This document shows, in pieces, positions 33,300 to 41,293 of a stretch of 42,427 bases of DNA (positions within the stretch are counted from its first letter, which is position 1; the number at the start of each line of letters is the position of its first letter). Position numbers and translations under genes: made by a program. The DNA lies in assembly GCA_018432235.1 (NCBI GenBank), contig JAHDLO010000025.1:1-42427 (forward strand). The letters are read 5' to 3'. A model generated the notes under the pieces. That model made no database searches, was not told where the DNA came from, and saw only the letters and a list, made by a program, of their open reading frames with translations. Origin of the DNA: Clostridiaceae bacterium (lineage in GTDB: Bacteria > Bacillota > Clostridia > Peptostreptococcales > Natronincolaceae).

Positions 33300-34382
33300 A
33301 TGGATAAATTCAATACCAGACATTTGGGTTTTCTTTTTCTTGCGGCTGCTATTGTATCAATGAAAACCTATCCCAATGTCTTTACTAATAATGGCGGAAG
33401 AGATTCTTGGATAGCTGTCATTATTGCATCCGCCATAATATTTGTATATTTTGTTGCTGTACTGAAGCTTTGTAAAAGAACTAACACCTACGATATGGTC
33501 AAGATTTACAGAGCTGCTGTTGGAGAAAAATTAGGTAATTTTTTGCTGGGCTTGTTTGCCCTTACTTTATTTTTAACTATGGTGGAGTCTGCTGCCGTAG
33601 AAGCCAGCTCAATGCATACGAATATGCTACTGGAGACACCTGTATGGTTCTTTCTTCTTTTATTTGTTTTTCCCGCAGCCTATACTGCCGGCAGAGATCT
33701 TGTGGGCATTGTTACTGTGACAGTTATCGGTATTAGCCTGATTATTTTTGCCGGTACAAGCCTTGCATTTTTAACGTCGAAATACAAGGAGTCTTATCTG
33801 CTCTTCCCCGTATTTCAAAATGGAGTGAACAAAGGCTTTTTGCTTTCTATACTTCAGATATTGGGCTTATATGGCAGTGTAACCATTGTTTTTCCTTATC
33901 TTACTGAGATAAAATCTAAAAAGCATTTATTGAGAGATTCTATTATAAGTATTCTCTTTATTATTCAAATGCAGATTGTGTCTATAACGGGGGTACTGAT
34001 GAGCTTCGATGTCGAGCGGGTGAATAATATCCCCTATCCAAAGCTTTTGCAAACCCAGCTGGTGAGTCATTTTAGATTTATGGAGGCAGGAGAGGTTTAT
34101 GTCATGCTTCAAATAGTGGGGGGCTGGTATATTCGATACGTCGTTGCCTTTTATGCCCTCATCAAAGTATTAAGCGCTCTTAATATACGTCATAAATATC
34201 ATATCCTGATCATAACCTGTCTGACAGGGGTCGCTGCATATTTTGCAGGCAACAATCTTTTCAGACTATTTAAGCTGCTGGATGCATACACCTATATCTG
34301 CTTTGTCAATCTTTTAGTTATACCAGCTATTATATTCATGATATTTGCTAAAAAAAGTCAGATGGTCAAAAGTGAAGGATAA
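33300..34382 (+). CDS. GerB-family germination permease, locus 2, 360 aa
   Basis: The B subunit of the second receptor, an APC-type membrane protein with about ten segments. Family features include the N-terminal HLGFLFLAAAIV and the PVWFFLLLFVFPAAYTAGRDL segment. AAGGAGG lies 12 bases before the ATG at 33300, a long spacing; an in-frame GTG at 33291 is three bases from it and an alternative. It is divergent from gerA and gerC, as at locus 1. A terminator hairpin follows. Confidence 0.92.
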   Translation: MDKFNTRHLGFLFLAAAIVSMKTYPNVFTNNGGRDSWIAVIIASAIIFVYFVAVLKLCKRTNTYDMVKIYRAAVGEKLGNFLLGLFALTLFLTMVESAAVEASSMHTNMLLETPVWFFLLLFVFPAAYTAGRDLVGIVTVTVIGISLIIFAGTSLAFLTSKYKESYLLFPVFQNGVNKGFLLSILQILGLYGSVTIVFPYLTEIKSKKHLLRDSIISILFIIQMQIVSITGVLMSFDVERVNNIPYPKLLQTQLVSHFRFMEAGEVYVMLQIVGGWYIRYVVAFYALIKVLSALNIRHKYHILIITCLTGVAAYFAGNNLFRLFKLLDAYTYICFVNLLVIPAIIFMIFAKKSQMVKSEG

Positions 34383-34387
34383 TAATG

Positions 34388-34430
34388 AAGCAAGGAGCTG
34401 GATAAATATAAATCCTACTCCTTGCTTTTT
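34388..34430 (+). terminator. Terminator of gerB locus 2
   Basis: AAGCAAGGAG (34388-34397) pairs with 34418-34427 and is followed by TTT on the plus strand. The stop of the convergent HD-GYP gene touches the 3' arm. Confidence 0.75.
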
Positions 34431-36576
34431 AAAGCTCAAGTGCTATGAATTTTTCCACCAGATCAGGATCAAATTGCGAACCGCTATTACTTCTCAGTTC
34501 CCGGTAAGCCTCTGCCTTATCTAGTTTGCTCCTATATGCCCTATCAGAGGTCATGGCATCATAGGCATCAGCTATAGATACTATCCTTGTCAGCAAATTG
34601 ATATCGCCCCCACTAATCCTCTCTGGATAGCCTTTACCGTCAAGCCTTTCATGATGACCCTTGATTATCCCCAGTGCTGGATGAAGGAATTTTAAATTCT
34701 CCACGAAGGATACCCCATTGTTAGGATGCTCCTTTATCAGATTATATTCCTCATCCGTTAGCAATGCCTTCTTTAATAAAATGCTATCAGGGATGCCCAA
34801 TTTTCCGATATCATGCAGTATACTGCCATATTTCAGGGTTTCCATCTGACGGCCGCTAAGCCCCAAGGCCTTACCCAACGCCATACTATAGTTCATCACT
34901 CTCTCGCTATGACCTTTAGTATAAGGGTCCTTCAAATCCATTGCCTTAACCAATGAAACTATTATTGAAAAATAGGTTTCCGTTACTTCATTTAGCAATC
35001 GCTCATTTTGAATGGTTATGGATATGATTCTGGACATTTGCTTTAATATTGATGAAAAGCTCATATCAAGGTCCTTAGAAAGGTAGTTTATAAAGCCGAT
35101 TACCTCCCCCTCCTCATCCATTATAGGCAAATATAAAAGCATATCATAGGCATAATCGCTTTCCAGTCTAGCCATGAAGCCTTTTTGATGTATATTCTGA
35201 AAATATACGCTTTCCTTACTTTTCATTACCCATTGATAAACAGGGTCACTATCATCTATTATAAGTCTTGATATTTCCTCAATACTATAATTCTGATAGG
35301 CTTTAACCTTAAACACCTTCTCTTCATTGTCATGAAAGAACACAATTGAGCGACCTGCACCTACGATATCCTGAGTATATATCAAAATTTCCTTCAATAG
35401 CTCATCCATACCTCTAATAGTACTTATCTTTTCAGAAAGTTGATTTATAACCCTCTGCTGACCGTAATTACGCGCTATTTCACTATAGGCCTTTTCAAGC
35501 CTAGCATTGGTTATATTCAGATGCTCAATGCTGTTTGTAAGCTTTCTATTTAAGGCGGATAATGCATTATCTCTGTTTGATATCACCTCAAGCATGGTAT
35601 TTAGATGATCCGCCAGCTCACCCAGTTCATCCTTCCGCTTAGAATGAACCCTAACATTATAATCTCCTGCCTCGACTCTTTTTATGGAGTTAATCAATTC
35701 CTCTATTGCATTGATGAATTTTTTAATAATTCGACTGGTGGTCATTAATAGAAATATAAGTCCAAGTATAAATATAAAATAAAATTGTGTTGTTAGCTTC
35801 ATCAATGGCGATAGGAAATCATCTGCAGAAATTATAGTCATTATAAACCAATTTTCTTTACTTAACTGTTGATAAAAAATATAGCTTTCCTCATTATTTT
35901 CCTTTAGTATTGTAATGCCCTGACTGCTGGATGCCAGCTTTGACGCAATTTCGTTAAAAAGAAACCCGCCATGTTTTCTAAGAATATCTTCATCCATTAG
36001 TCTTCCGTTTTCCTCCAGAGCAACAAAGTAGCTATTCCCATTATTGCTTCCTTTTTTCAGCACATCATTGATATCATCTAAGTCAATAGAAGCAAATAAC
36101 GCCCCTACCATCGTCTCATTTTTAACAATGGGTTCCGCAACAAATATCTGATTTTTTGATTTATAATGCATCATAGTACCCATAAGGGCTTCCATATTAA
36201 AATTATTGAATATTTGCTTTTCTGGCAGCTTTACACCTATTTTTCCTCCTGCAATACTATAGGTACCATCTGGTAAAAGAATTCCAATCGTATTGAGCTT
36301 GCTATTTGCTACTACTGTTAATAGAAGCTCCTCTGCTTGACTCCAATTCAGCGACTCAATTTCCTTATAATTTTTTAAAACTCTAAGCTGTAAAACCCCT
36401 GTTTCGATTAAATGCTCTACTCTTTCTGTTTCCAGCATGACTTCTTTTTGAAAATTAACGATATGGTTGTTGACAAAAAAATTCATTGCTGATTTAAAGC
36501 TTAGATTCCAGATTATACAGAATCCCAAAACTAGTACCAAGGCGTTGACAAGTGGTAGTTTATATTTTAGCTTCAT
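34429..36576 (-). CDS. Cache-HAMP-GAF-HD-GYP protein, probable c-di-GMP phosphodiesterase, 715 aa
   Basis: A membrane sensor enzyme. TM1 (about 5-25), an extracellular double Cache-like domain (about 30-255), TM2 (about 258-280), HAMP (about 282-335, KRKDELGELADHLNTM), a coiled coil, GAF (about 375-520) and HD-GYP (about 535-715). Active-site motifs are complete: HSERV, SILHDIGKLG, KEHP, GHHERLDGKGYP and SIADAYDAMTSDRAYR. HD-GYP enzymes usually hydrolyse c-di-GMP. It is downstream of the MCP gene in the same direction (66 bp gap), and both follow the c-di-GMP-I riboswitch, so it may close a feedback loop on the same second messenger. Confidence 0.9.
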   Translation of the reverse strand: MKLKYKLPLVNALVLVLGFCIIWNLSFKSAMNFFVNNHIVNFQKEVMLETERVEHLIETGVLQLRVLKNYKEIESLNWSQAEELLLTVVANSKLNTIGILLPDGTYSIAGGKIGVKLPEKQIFNNFNMEALMGTMMHYKSKNQIFVAEPIVKNETMVGALFASIDLDDINDVLKKGSNNGNSYFVALEENGRLMDEDILRKHGGFLFNEIASKLASSSQGITILKENNEESYIFYQQLSKENWFIMTIISADDFLSPLMKLTTQFYFIFILGLIFLLMTTSRIIKKFINAIEELINSIKRVEAGDYNVRVHSKRKDELGELADHLNTMLEVISNRDNALSALNRKLTNSIEHLNITNARLEKAYSEIARNYGQQRVINQLSEKISTIRGMDELLKEILIYTQDIVGAGRSIVFFHDNEEKVFKVKAYQNYSIEEISRLIIDDSDPVYQWVMKSKESVYFQNIHQKGFMARLESDYAYDMLLYLPIMDEEGEVIGFINYLSKDLDMSFSSILKQMSRIISITIQNERLLNEVTETYFSIIVSLVKAMDLKDPYTKGHSERVMNYSMALGKALGLSGRQMETLKYGSILHDIGKLGIPDSILLKKALLTDEEYNLIKEHPNNGVSFVENLKFLHPALGIIKGHHERLDGKGYPERISGGDINLLTRIVSIADAYDAMTSDRAYRSKLDKAEAYRELRSNSGSQFDPDLVEKFIALEL

Positions 36577-36614
36577 TATATTTTCCCCTAATCTAATCCC
36601 TTTTCCTTATAATT

Positions 36615-36637
36615 AGCAGGGAAGAAGCTTCCCTGCT
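36615..36637. terminator. Hairpin between MCP and HD-GYP genes
   Basis: AGCAGGGAAG and CTTCCCTGCT form a ten-bp perfect stem with a three-base loop. There is no T run on the minus strand, so it may limit or process the transcript rather than stop it. Confidence 0.4.
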
Positions 36638-36642
36638 TTGAT

Positions 36643-38661
36643 TTATAGCTTAAATATCTTAACTAAGTCTTCCAGCTTACCTGACAACTCCCTAAGTCCC
36701 TCTGTCATTCTGGTTACCTCTTCAATTGTCGCTGTTTGTTCCTCTACAGAGGCAGATATCTCCTCAGTGGATGCAGAAAACTGCTGTGTAATAGAATTAA
36801 TCTCTTCAATAGCCTCTACAACCTGCTGCTTGTCTTCTTCAACAATTTCAATGCTATTTGCCATTAGCTGTATCTGCTCCAGCGTTTTTCCTATTGAGAC
36901 GCCAGTTTCCTTAAAGGCTTCAACGGCTTCTGTAGAAGCATTTGTAGCATCCCCAGCAGCAGCCTTTGCAGCGTCCATATCTTTTTTGACATTCTCTATT
37001 TCCAATTTTATCTCTGTCGTAATCTCTTCTATTTTCTCTGTAGACCTTGATGTCTGTTCCGATAGCTTTCTTATCTCCTCTGCTACAACGGCAAAGCCCC
37101 TGCCGGCTTCTCCTGCTCTTGCTGCCTCAATGGCAGCATTGAGGGCCAATAGATTTGTTTGCTCTGATATATCATGGATGACGGTTATTATACTGCCGAT
37201 GGCACCTGATTTTTCTGACAAAGTATCTATTTTACCGCCAACCCTTCCTGACAATTCATTGTTTAGCTTAAACTGATCGATAAATAGATCCATCGCCTTC
37301 ATACCTGCATTGTTGGCAGTATCAGTAGCATCTGCCAATTTATTCATTAGGTGTGCTGATTCTACCAGCAGCTTGATTTTGTCAGAAAGCCTCTCCAGCT
37401 TAGCAGAGCCGTCGGATGCTTCAATTGCTTGATTGGTGGCACCTGCAGCCAAGTCCTCAACTGCCTTTGCTACCTCTTCAATTGAGGATGCTGTTTCCTC
37501 CATGTTTACAGCAAGTCCTTCTGAATTAGTCTTCACCGCTGTTGCTGCTACCTGAATATCAACAATTACATTTTCAAGAGCAGCCCTCATTGAGAATATT
37601 TCCTCTGCCATGACCCCCGTCTCATCATTGTACTTTAGCAAATTCTCATAGCTTGAATCATAGGTTAAATCAAGATTTACGATTTTTGTTATCAGGCTAG
37701 TTAAACGCTTGACCGGCTTAGAAATACTGTTTCCTATGAAAATTGAGAGCAATATCGCTATGAGCAGCCCTATGACTGCAGGTATGATAAGCTTTTTAGT
37801 TAAAGCTAATATTGGATCGTTTATGTAGCTGTATGGTACTCTTGTTACAAGTCGCCACCCATCTGTATTCGGTATTTCCTTAAAGAAGGAAAACACTCTA
37901 ACCCCTTGATAGCTGTAATCAACATTGCCATTAGCCATAGTTAATATTGCCTCGGACACCTTTACTATCTCTTCATTTATTGTATCTGATTGAACTGTTA
38001 TGTTTTCTGTTAATATAAAGTCCTTATTGGGATGAGAAATGATTAGGCCATTCTTATCTACAATGTAGGAATACGAGCCCTCATCATTTACCTTATAGTT
38101 ACTTATCACCGTCGACAGCCCTTCAAGATTTAGAGTACCTGCAAAAACCCCAACTATTTTATTATCTGCATCCCGGATGGGTGCGGCTAAGGCTGCAATT
38201 AGGTTACCTGTAGATCTAGATATGCTGGGGTCCCCTATAACTGAATTTCCTTTGATAGCCTCAATGAAATATTTTCTATCGGCTATACTGCCTGCGTTTC
38301 TTGTCAAGGTCGTGTTATAATTCCCTTCAATATCTGCCACCAGCATAAGGTCAAAAACATCATTTTTTATGCTGTGCTCTGCTTTAAGATAATCCTCCAT
38401 CAGCTCCCAGTCCATGCTTCTTATAATTTCATTTCTGGAATACTGTTGAATCTCATTCATATTTGCTTGTAACCATTTTGAAATGTCGTTAGCATATATA
38501 TCGATATTAACCTGGGTGTTATCCGTTATGATATCATATAGAACGCCTCGTGTAATACTATGGGCTGAAAATATAATAGCCCCCGTAAGTAAAGTGCTGA
38601 CTACAATCAAGGCTAACAGTATCTTTGCCCCGATGCTGGTTTTAATCCTTCTTTGCTTCAC
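36643..38661 (-). CDS. Methyl-accepting chemotaxis protein, Cache type, 672 aa
   Basis: A chemoreceptor with TM1 (about 12-32), an extracellular dCache domain (about 40-280, [33 protein letters not shown]), TM2 (about 288-310), HAMP (about 310-370) and a long signalling coiled coil. The hairpin tip that binds CheA/CheW reads [30 protein letters not shown]. There is no C-terminal methylation-enzyme tether pentapeptide. The start is GTG at 38661, preceded by AAGGAGGG. The gene lies directly downstream of a c-di-GMP-I riboswitch with terminator, so chemotaxis to its ligand is set by c-di-GMP. Confidence 0.93.
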   Translation of the reverse strand: MKQRRIKTSIGAKILLALIVVSTLLTGAIIFSAHSITRGVLYDIITDNTQVNIDIYANDISKWLQANMNEIQQYSRNEIIRSMDWELMEDYLKAEHSIKNDVFDLMLVADIEGNYNTTLTRNAGSIADRKYFIEAIKGNSVIGDPSISRSTGNLIAALAAPIRDADNKIVGVFAGTLNLEGLSTVISNYKVNDEGSYSYIVDKNGLIISHPNKDFILTENITVQSDTINEEIVKVSEAILTMANGNVDYSYQGVRVFSFFKEIPNTDGWRLVTRVPYSYINDPILALTKKLIIPAVIGLLIAILLSIFIGNSISKPVKRLTSLITKIVNLDLTYDSSYENLLKYNDETGVMAEEIFSMRAALENVIVDIQVAATAVKTNSEGLAVNMEETASSIEEVAKAVEDLAAGATNQAIEASDGSAKLERLSDKIKLLVESAHLMNKLADATDTANNAGMKAMDLFIDQFKLNNELSGRVGGKIDTLSEKSGAIGSIITVIHDISEQTNLLALNAAIEAARAGEAGRGFAVVAEEIRKLSEQTSRSTEKIEEITTEIKLEIENVKKDMDAAKAAAGDATNASTEAVEAFKETGVSIGKTLEQIQLMANSIEIVEEDKQQVVEAIEEINSITQQFSASTEEISASVEEQTATIEEVTRMTEGLRELSGKLEDLVKIFKL

Positions 38662-38745
38662 TAAAAACCCTCCTTATTTAGTTTTCTATAAACTCTAATG
38701 GCACAAATTTTATTGGTGTAATGGTAATACCTATTGCTTTAAGAC

Positions 38746-38773
38746 AAAAAAAAAGCCTGTTAGTCCTCAGGCG
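38746..38773 (-). terminator. Riboswitch expression-platform terminator
   Basis: On the minus strand GCCTG and CAGGC pair (38755-38772), followed by nine T (38746-38754). A further TGTAAT/ATTACA hairpin (38785-38804) lies between aptamer and terminator. Confidence 0.75.
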
Positions 38774-38804
38774 CTTTCTATACGTGTAATCCAGCAGAAT
38801 TACA

Positions 38805-38905
38805 ATAATGTTGGCGGCCTGGCAATCATAGGATGATATCCCTTAGATCCATAGCTTTGCGTCCTTATCTTTCGATAAGTTTGCCCTTGGCAATTAACAT
38901 TAATT
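38805..38905 (-). ncRNA. Cyclic di-GMP-I (GEMM) riboswitch aptamer
   Basis: On the minus strand the aptamer core (38813-38886) shows GGGCAAAC, a CTTATC-GAAA-GATAAG hairpin whose GNRA loop docks in P3, GGACGCAAAGC, and the 3' side TTGCCAGGCCGCC. This is the RF01051 pattern. It is followed by a terminator and then the MCP gene, so c-di-GMP should switch expression at the terminator. Whether binding turns the gene on or off cannot be told without folding the platform. Confidence 0.88.
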
Positions 38906-39083
38906 GCTAGTTATATGTAAATTTGTGATTTCCTCTTATAATATACAACAGAATAAGGCTTTTGTATAGATATTTTTGTAAAATTATATATTTATTTGTA
39001 ATTTTTTTTATTTTTTTGTCGTTTTTACACCTTATCACTATAGCAGCATGGACACATTCAATTACTCAAAAAATATAAAAGGA

Positions 39084-39110
39084 CCTTATTCTAATAACAG
39101 CAAGAATAGG
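39084..39110 (-). terminator. Terminator of the membrane-protein gene at 39165-40730
   Basis: CCTATTCT and AGAATAAGG pair on the minus strand with one bulged base, followed by TCCTTTTATATTTTTT. It lies 55 bases after the stop codon. Confidence 0.65.
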
Positions 39111-39164
39111 CCTATAGCTTTCTACCTTTGATTTTTATAACGATTATTAAATAATAGCAATTGT

Positions 39165-40730
39165 CTATTTTATAACTGATAGCTCTAAATTGTCCACCCA
39201 TATTGGCTTTGAAAAGCTACTGAAATCAATTGCTATTTTGTCTGAACTTGATTCCTTCAAACCTAATTGAAGCATCTCCCAGTAACCGACAGCCTTTGGG
39301 GTATGCTTTAAAACCTCTTGAAAGCCAACTAATTTGTTCTTATAACCAGTTATCTTTATTTCAATACTTTCCTGTGTCTCCATCAAAACCCATAAGGAAA
39401 GCACAGTGCCGCTTTTGACTCCTGAAGTCTCCAGCTCTATTGTTGTTGGAGATTCAGAAACGATATAGGTAGGGCGATTATTGCGAATCCTTTCGGTGTC
39501 TTTCTCAAGCATTCCCTGCCGAAGAACTGCCTTATCCAAGAGGCTATTTGCCCCAGAATATAATTCCAGCTGATTAATAGCCTCAGCAGCCGTCTTATTA
39601 TCCACCACAATTTCCTCACTATACTCCCTTTGCCAGCTATCTTCTAAATCACTTATTATCAACGTTATCATGTAGGTACCCGGCTCATCTATTTTAATCT
39701 TCAGATCCTCACGATGAAAGGACTGTAACAGTTCTCCAGATTTACTGACCTCCCAGTTAATATTAAGCTGCTCCTTCAGAAAGCCCACGTATTCACTCTT
39801 ATTGATAAATTCCCATTCTCCATCCTGATGTACAACATCAAAATAGGGTAATGGCAGCTTCTCCGAAGGCGTCTCAACTGTAGGTTCTGTACTATCCCAT
39901 AACCAATGATAGCCACCATAAACCGTAAGGGCCAGCATAAGTACCATACCTATAGCAATCAAACCTCTATACCGACCTTTAGAAAGCTTATGGGATGAAG
40001 CATCTGGAATAATAGAATCATTCGCATCAGGCTTTGCCTTTTTCTTCTGCGGCTTGCCCTTTTTAGGCTCCTCAAAGCCTTCAAGGCAGTATGCATATAT
40101 GTATCTTTTTCTAAAGGCTTTAAAAATATCATTTAAGCTAAGGGAGAATTCTGCTCCTAAAAGCTCCTCCTTAAACAAATTCACCTGTTCCTGATATATT
40201 TGATCCATATACGACAAAGCTTCTACAGAAAATATCTTATCCACCACACGGATTATTTTTTCTATTGCAGATACCGGTTCCTCCAGCCCCTCTTCAGGAA
40301 ATATGATCAGTTCATCTAAAGCAATCTCGTCGCTTTCCACCACCAGCTGCCCCTCGTCAACAAGCTGACTTATCATATTCTCATTCAAGCCGTCATATCT
40401 GGCTATATTTTTGAGGTATGCGTATATCAAATCCATCCGCTCTTTAGCCGTTAGGTCATTATTGCCTAAATAGGTGTCTAAAGGCAGGGCATCCTTCAAT
40501 GCACCTACTAAAATAATTCCCTCAGAGCTTCTTTGAAAATCTATAAGATTCAGAAATATCTTATCCAGACTGACTTCTTCAAGACCGCCAAAGGCTTCAG
40601 TATTCTTTATGATATTAATGATAACCGCCTCTTTTTTTTCATCCCTTGTAGAGGCAATCAAGATTTTTTGCTGATGATTATCCTTAAAGGTTTCTATAAT
40701 ATTATAACTGTCTAAAAATTCAATAGACAT
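39165..40730 (-). CDS. Membrane protein with kinase-like cytoplasmic part and beta-rich exterior, 521 aa
   Basis: I do not recognise a family. About 230 cytoplasmic residues (opening FLDSYNIIETF, then VIINIIKN) have the look of a degenerate kinase-like domain, but no catalytic HRD or DFG motif is visible. A Lys-rich linker, one membrane segment (about 255-277), a PKD-like extracytoplasmic section (about 290-385; GTYMITLIIS) and a C-terminal beta-sandwich-like section (about 405-521; SLWVLMETQESIEIKITGYKN) follow. One such architecture is pseudokinase sensor proteins. GAGGTG upstream and the ATG at 40730 are preferred over a GTG at 40742. A structured RNA with terminator lies 140 bases upstream. 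Confidence 0.72.
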   Translation of the reverse strand: MSIEFLDSYNIIETFKDNHQQKILIASTRDEKKEAVIINIIKNTEAFGGLEEVSLDKIFLNLIDFQRSSEGIILVGALKDALPLDTYLGNNDLTAKERMDLIYAYLKNIARYDGLNENMISQLVDEGQLVVESDEIALDELIIFPEEGLEEPVSAIEKIIRVVDKIFSVEALSYMDQIYQEQVNLFKEELLGAEFSLSLNDIFKAFRKRYIYAYCLEGFEEPKKGKPQKKKAKPDANDSIIPDASSHKLSKGRYRGLIAIGMVLMLALTVYGGYHWLWDSTEPTVETPSEKLPLPYFDVVHQDGEWEFINKSEYVGFLKEQLNINWEVSKSGELLQSFHREDLKIKIDEPGTYMITLIISDLEDSWQREYSEEIVVDNKTAAEAINQLELYSGANSLLDKAVLRQGMLEKDTERIRNNRPTYIVSESPTTIELETSGVKSGTVLSLWVLMETQESIEIKITGYKNKLVGFQEVLKHTPKAVGYWEMLQLGLKESSSDKIAIDFSSFSKPIWVDNLELSVIK

Positions 40731-40869
40731 ATTCTCCCCCACCTCTGTCGATTATGAAAACATGAACACTACTAATTTAGTGTAATTTTAACACATTATG
40801 ACAAAATGATAAATATAATTCATGAATTTAATCGTCAGAAATAGTACTATTGTATTATATTGCGAGTAT

Positions 40870-41045
40870 AAAAAAAAGAAGACATCTCTGCCTTCCTTTT
40901 AAATGGTATCCAAAATACCGTCAGCCTTATTTTGATACCTATCCTCTCGATAGGTGGGTGCCGGCATAAACACTTTAATCCTCCCCCGCCTTACTAGGAC
41001 TTACGCTGGGCCTGATTGCCATGTCTAGTATTCAGCTCCCTTTAA
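40870..41045 (-). ncRNA. Unidentified structured RNA with terminator (riboswitch or sRNA)
   Basis: On the minus strand several helices nest: UCAGGCC pairs with GGCUGA (41009-41015 with 40921-40926), GCGUA with UAUGC, AGUCCU with AGGAUU, and ACCUAUC-GAGAG-GAUAGGU is a perfect seven-bp hairpin (40937-40955). The RNA ends in a clear terminator (GAAGGCA-TGTCTTC, 40878-40895, then eight T). I could not match it to a riboswitch class I know; a 6S-like RNA was considered but the closing stem does not extend. The region 40743-41293 otherwise holds the divergent promoters for the flanking genes. Confidence 0.55.
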
Positions 41046-41201
41046 CATATTGTAGGTTCAAAATAAAAGCCCCACGAATATTTCAGAAAAGCTTAAAGTG
41101 TAATATCTTACAGGAATATCTCTGCAATTAATATTCTAGCATCCAAATAGTTAATAGTAAACACCCAAAATATAGTATTTAATCAGTTTCATAGGACTAA
41201 A

Positions 41202-41239
41202 GCCTATCACATATTAGAAGGCCTATCATATATTAGTGG
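41202..41239 (+). repeat. Tandem 19-bp repeat in the collagen-gene promoter
   Basis: GCCTATCACATATTAGAAG is followed at once by GCCTATCATATATTAGTGG (16 of 19 bases equal). The first copy supplies the -35 and the second the -10 of a sporulation promoter. Confidence 0.7.
41208..41235 (+). promoter_or_regulatory. Sigma-K-like promoter of the collagen-like gene
   Basis: CAC (41208-41210), 16 bases, CATATATTA (41227-41235) agrees with AC-16/17-CATANNNTA of sigma-K. The start codon is about 60 bases downstream. Late mother-cell expression fits an outer-spore protein. Confidence 0.5.
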
Positions 41240-41293
41240 TGGGAAAAGTAATACGTCTAAATAATTACTATATTTAAAGAGAGGTGCATCCAC

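Noticed and set aside
33180..33323. Extended GerA frame at locus 2
   Set aside because: It would run through the divergent promoter region and into the gerB start; the ATG at 33179 gives the normal family length.
38813..38886. Reading the 38.8-kb element as a cobalamin or other riboswitch
   Set aside because: The GGGCAAAC, GAAA hairpin, GGACGCAAAGC and TTGCCAGGC order is that of the c-di-GMP-I class.
40870..41045. 6S RNA
   Set aside because: Some segments resemble the 6S 3' side, but the closing stem cannot be extended and the apical part is short; kept as unclassified.
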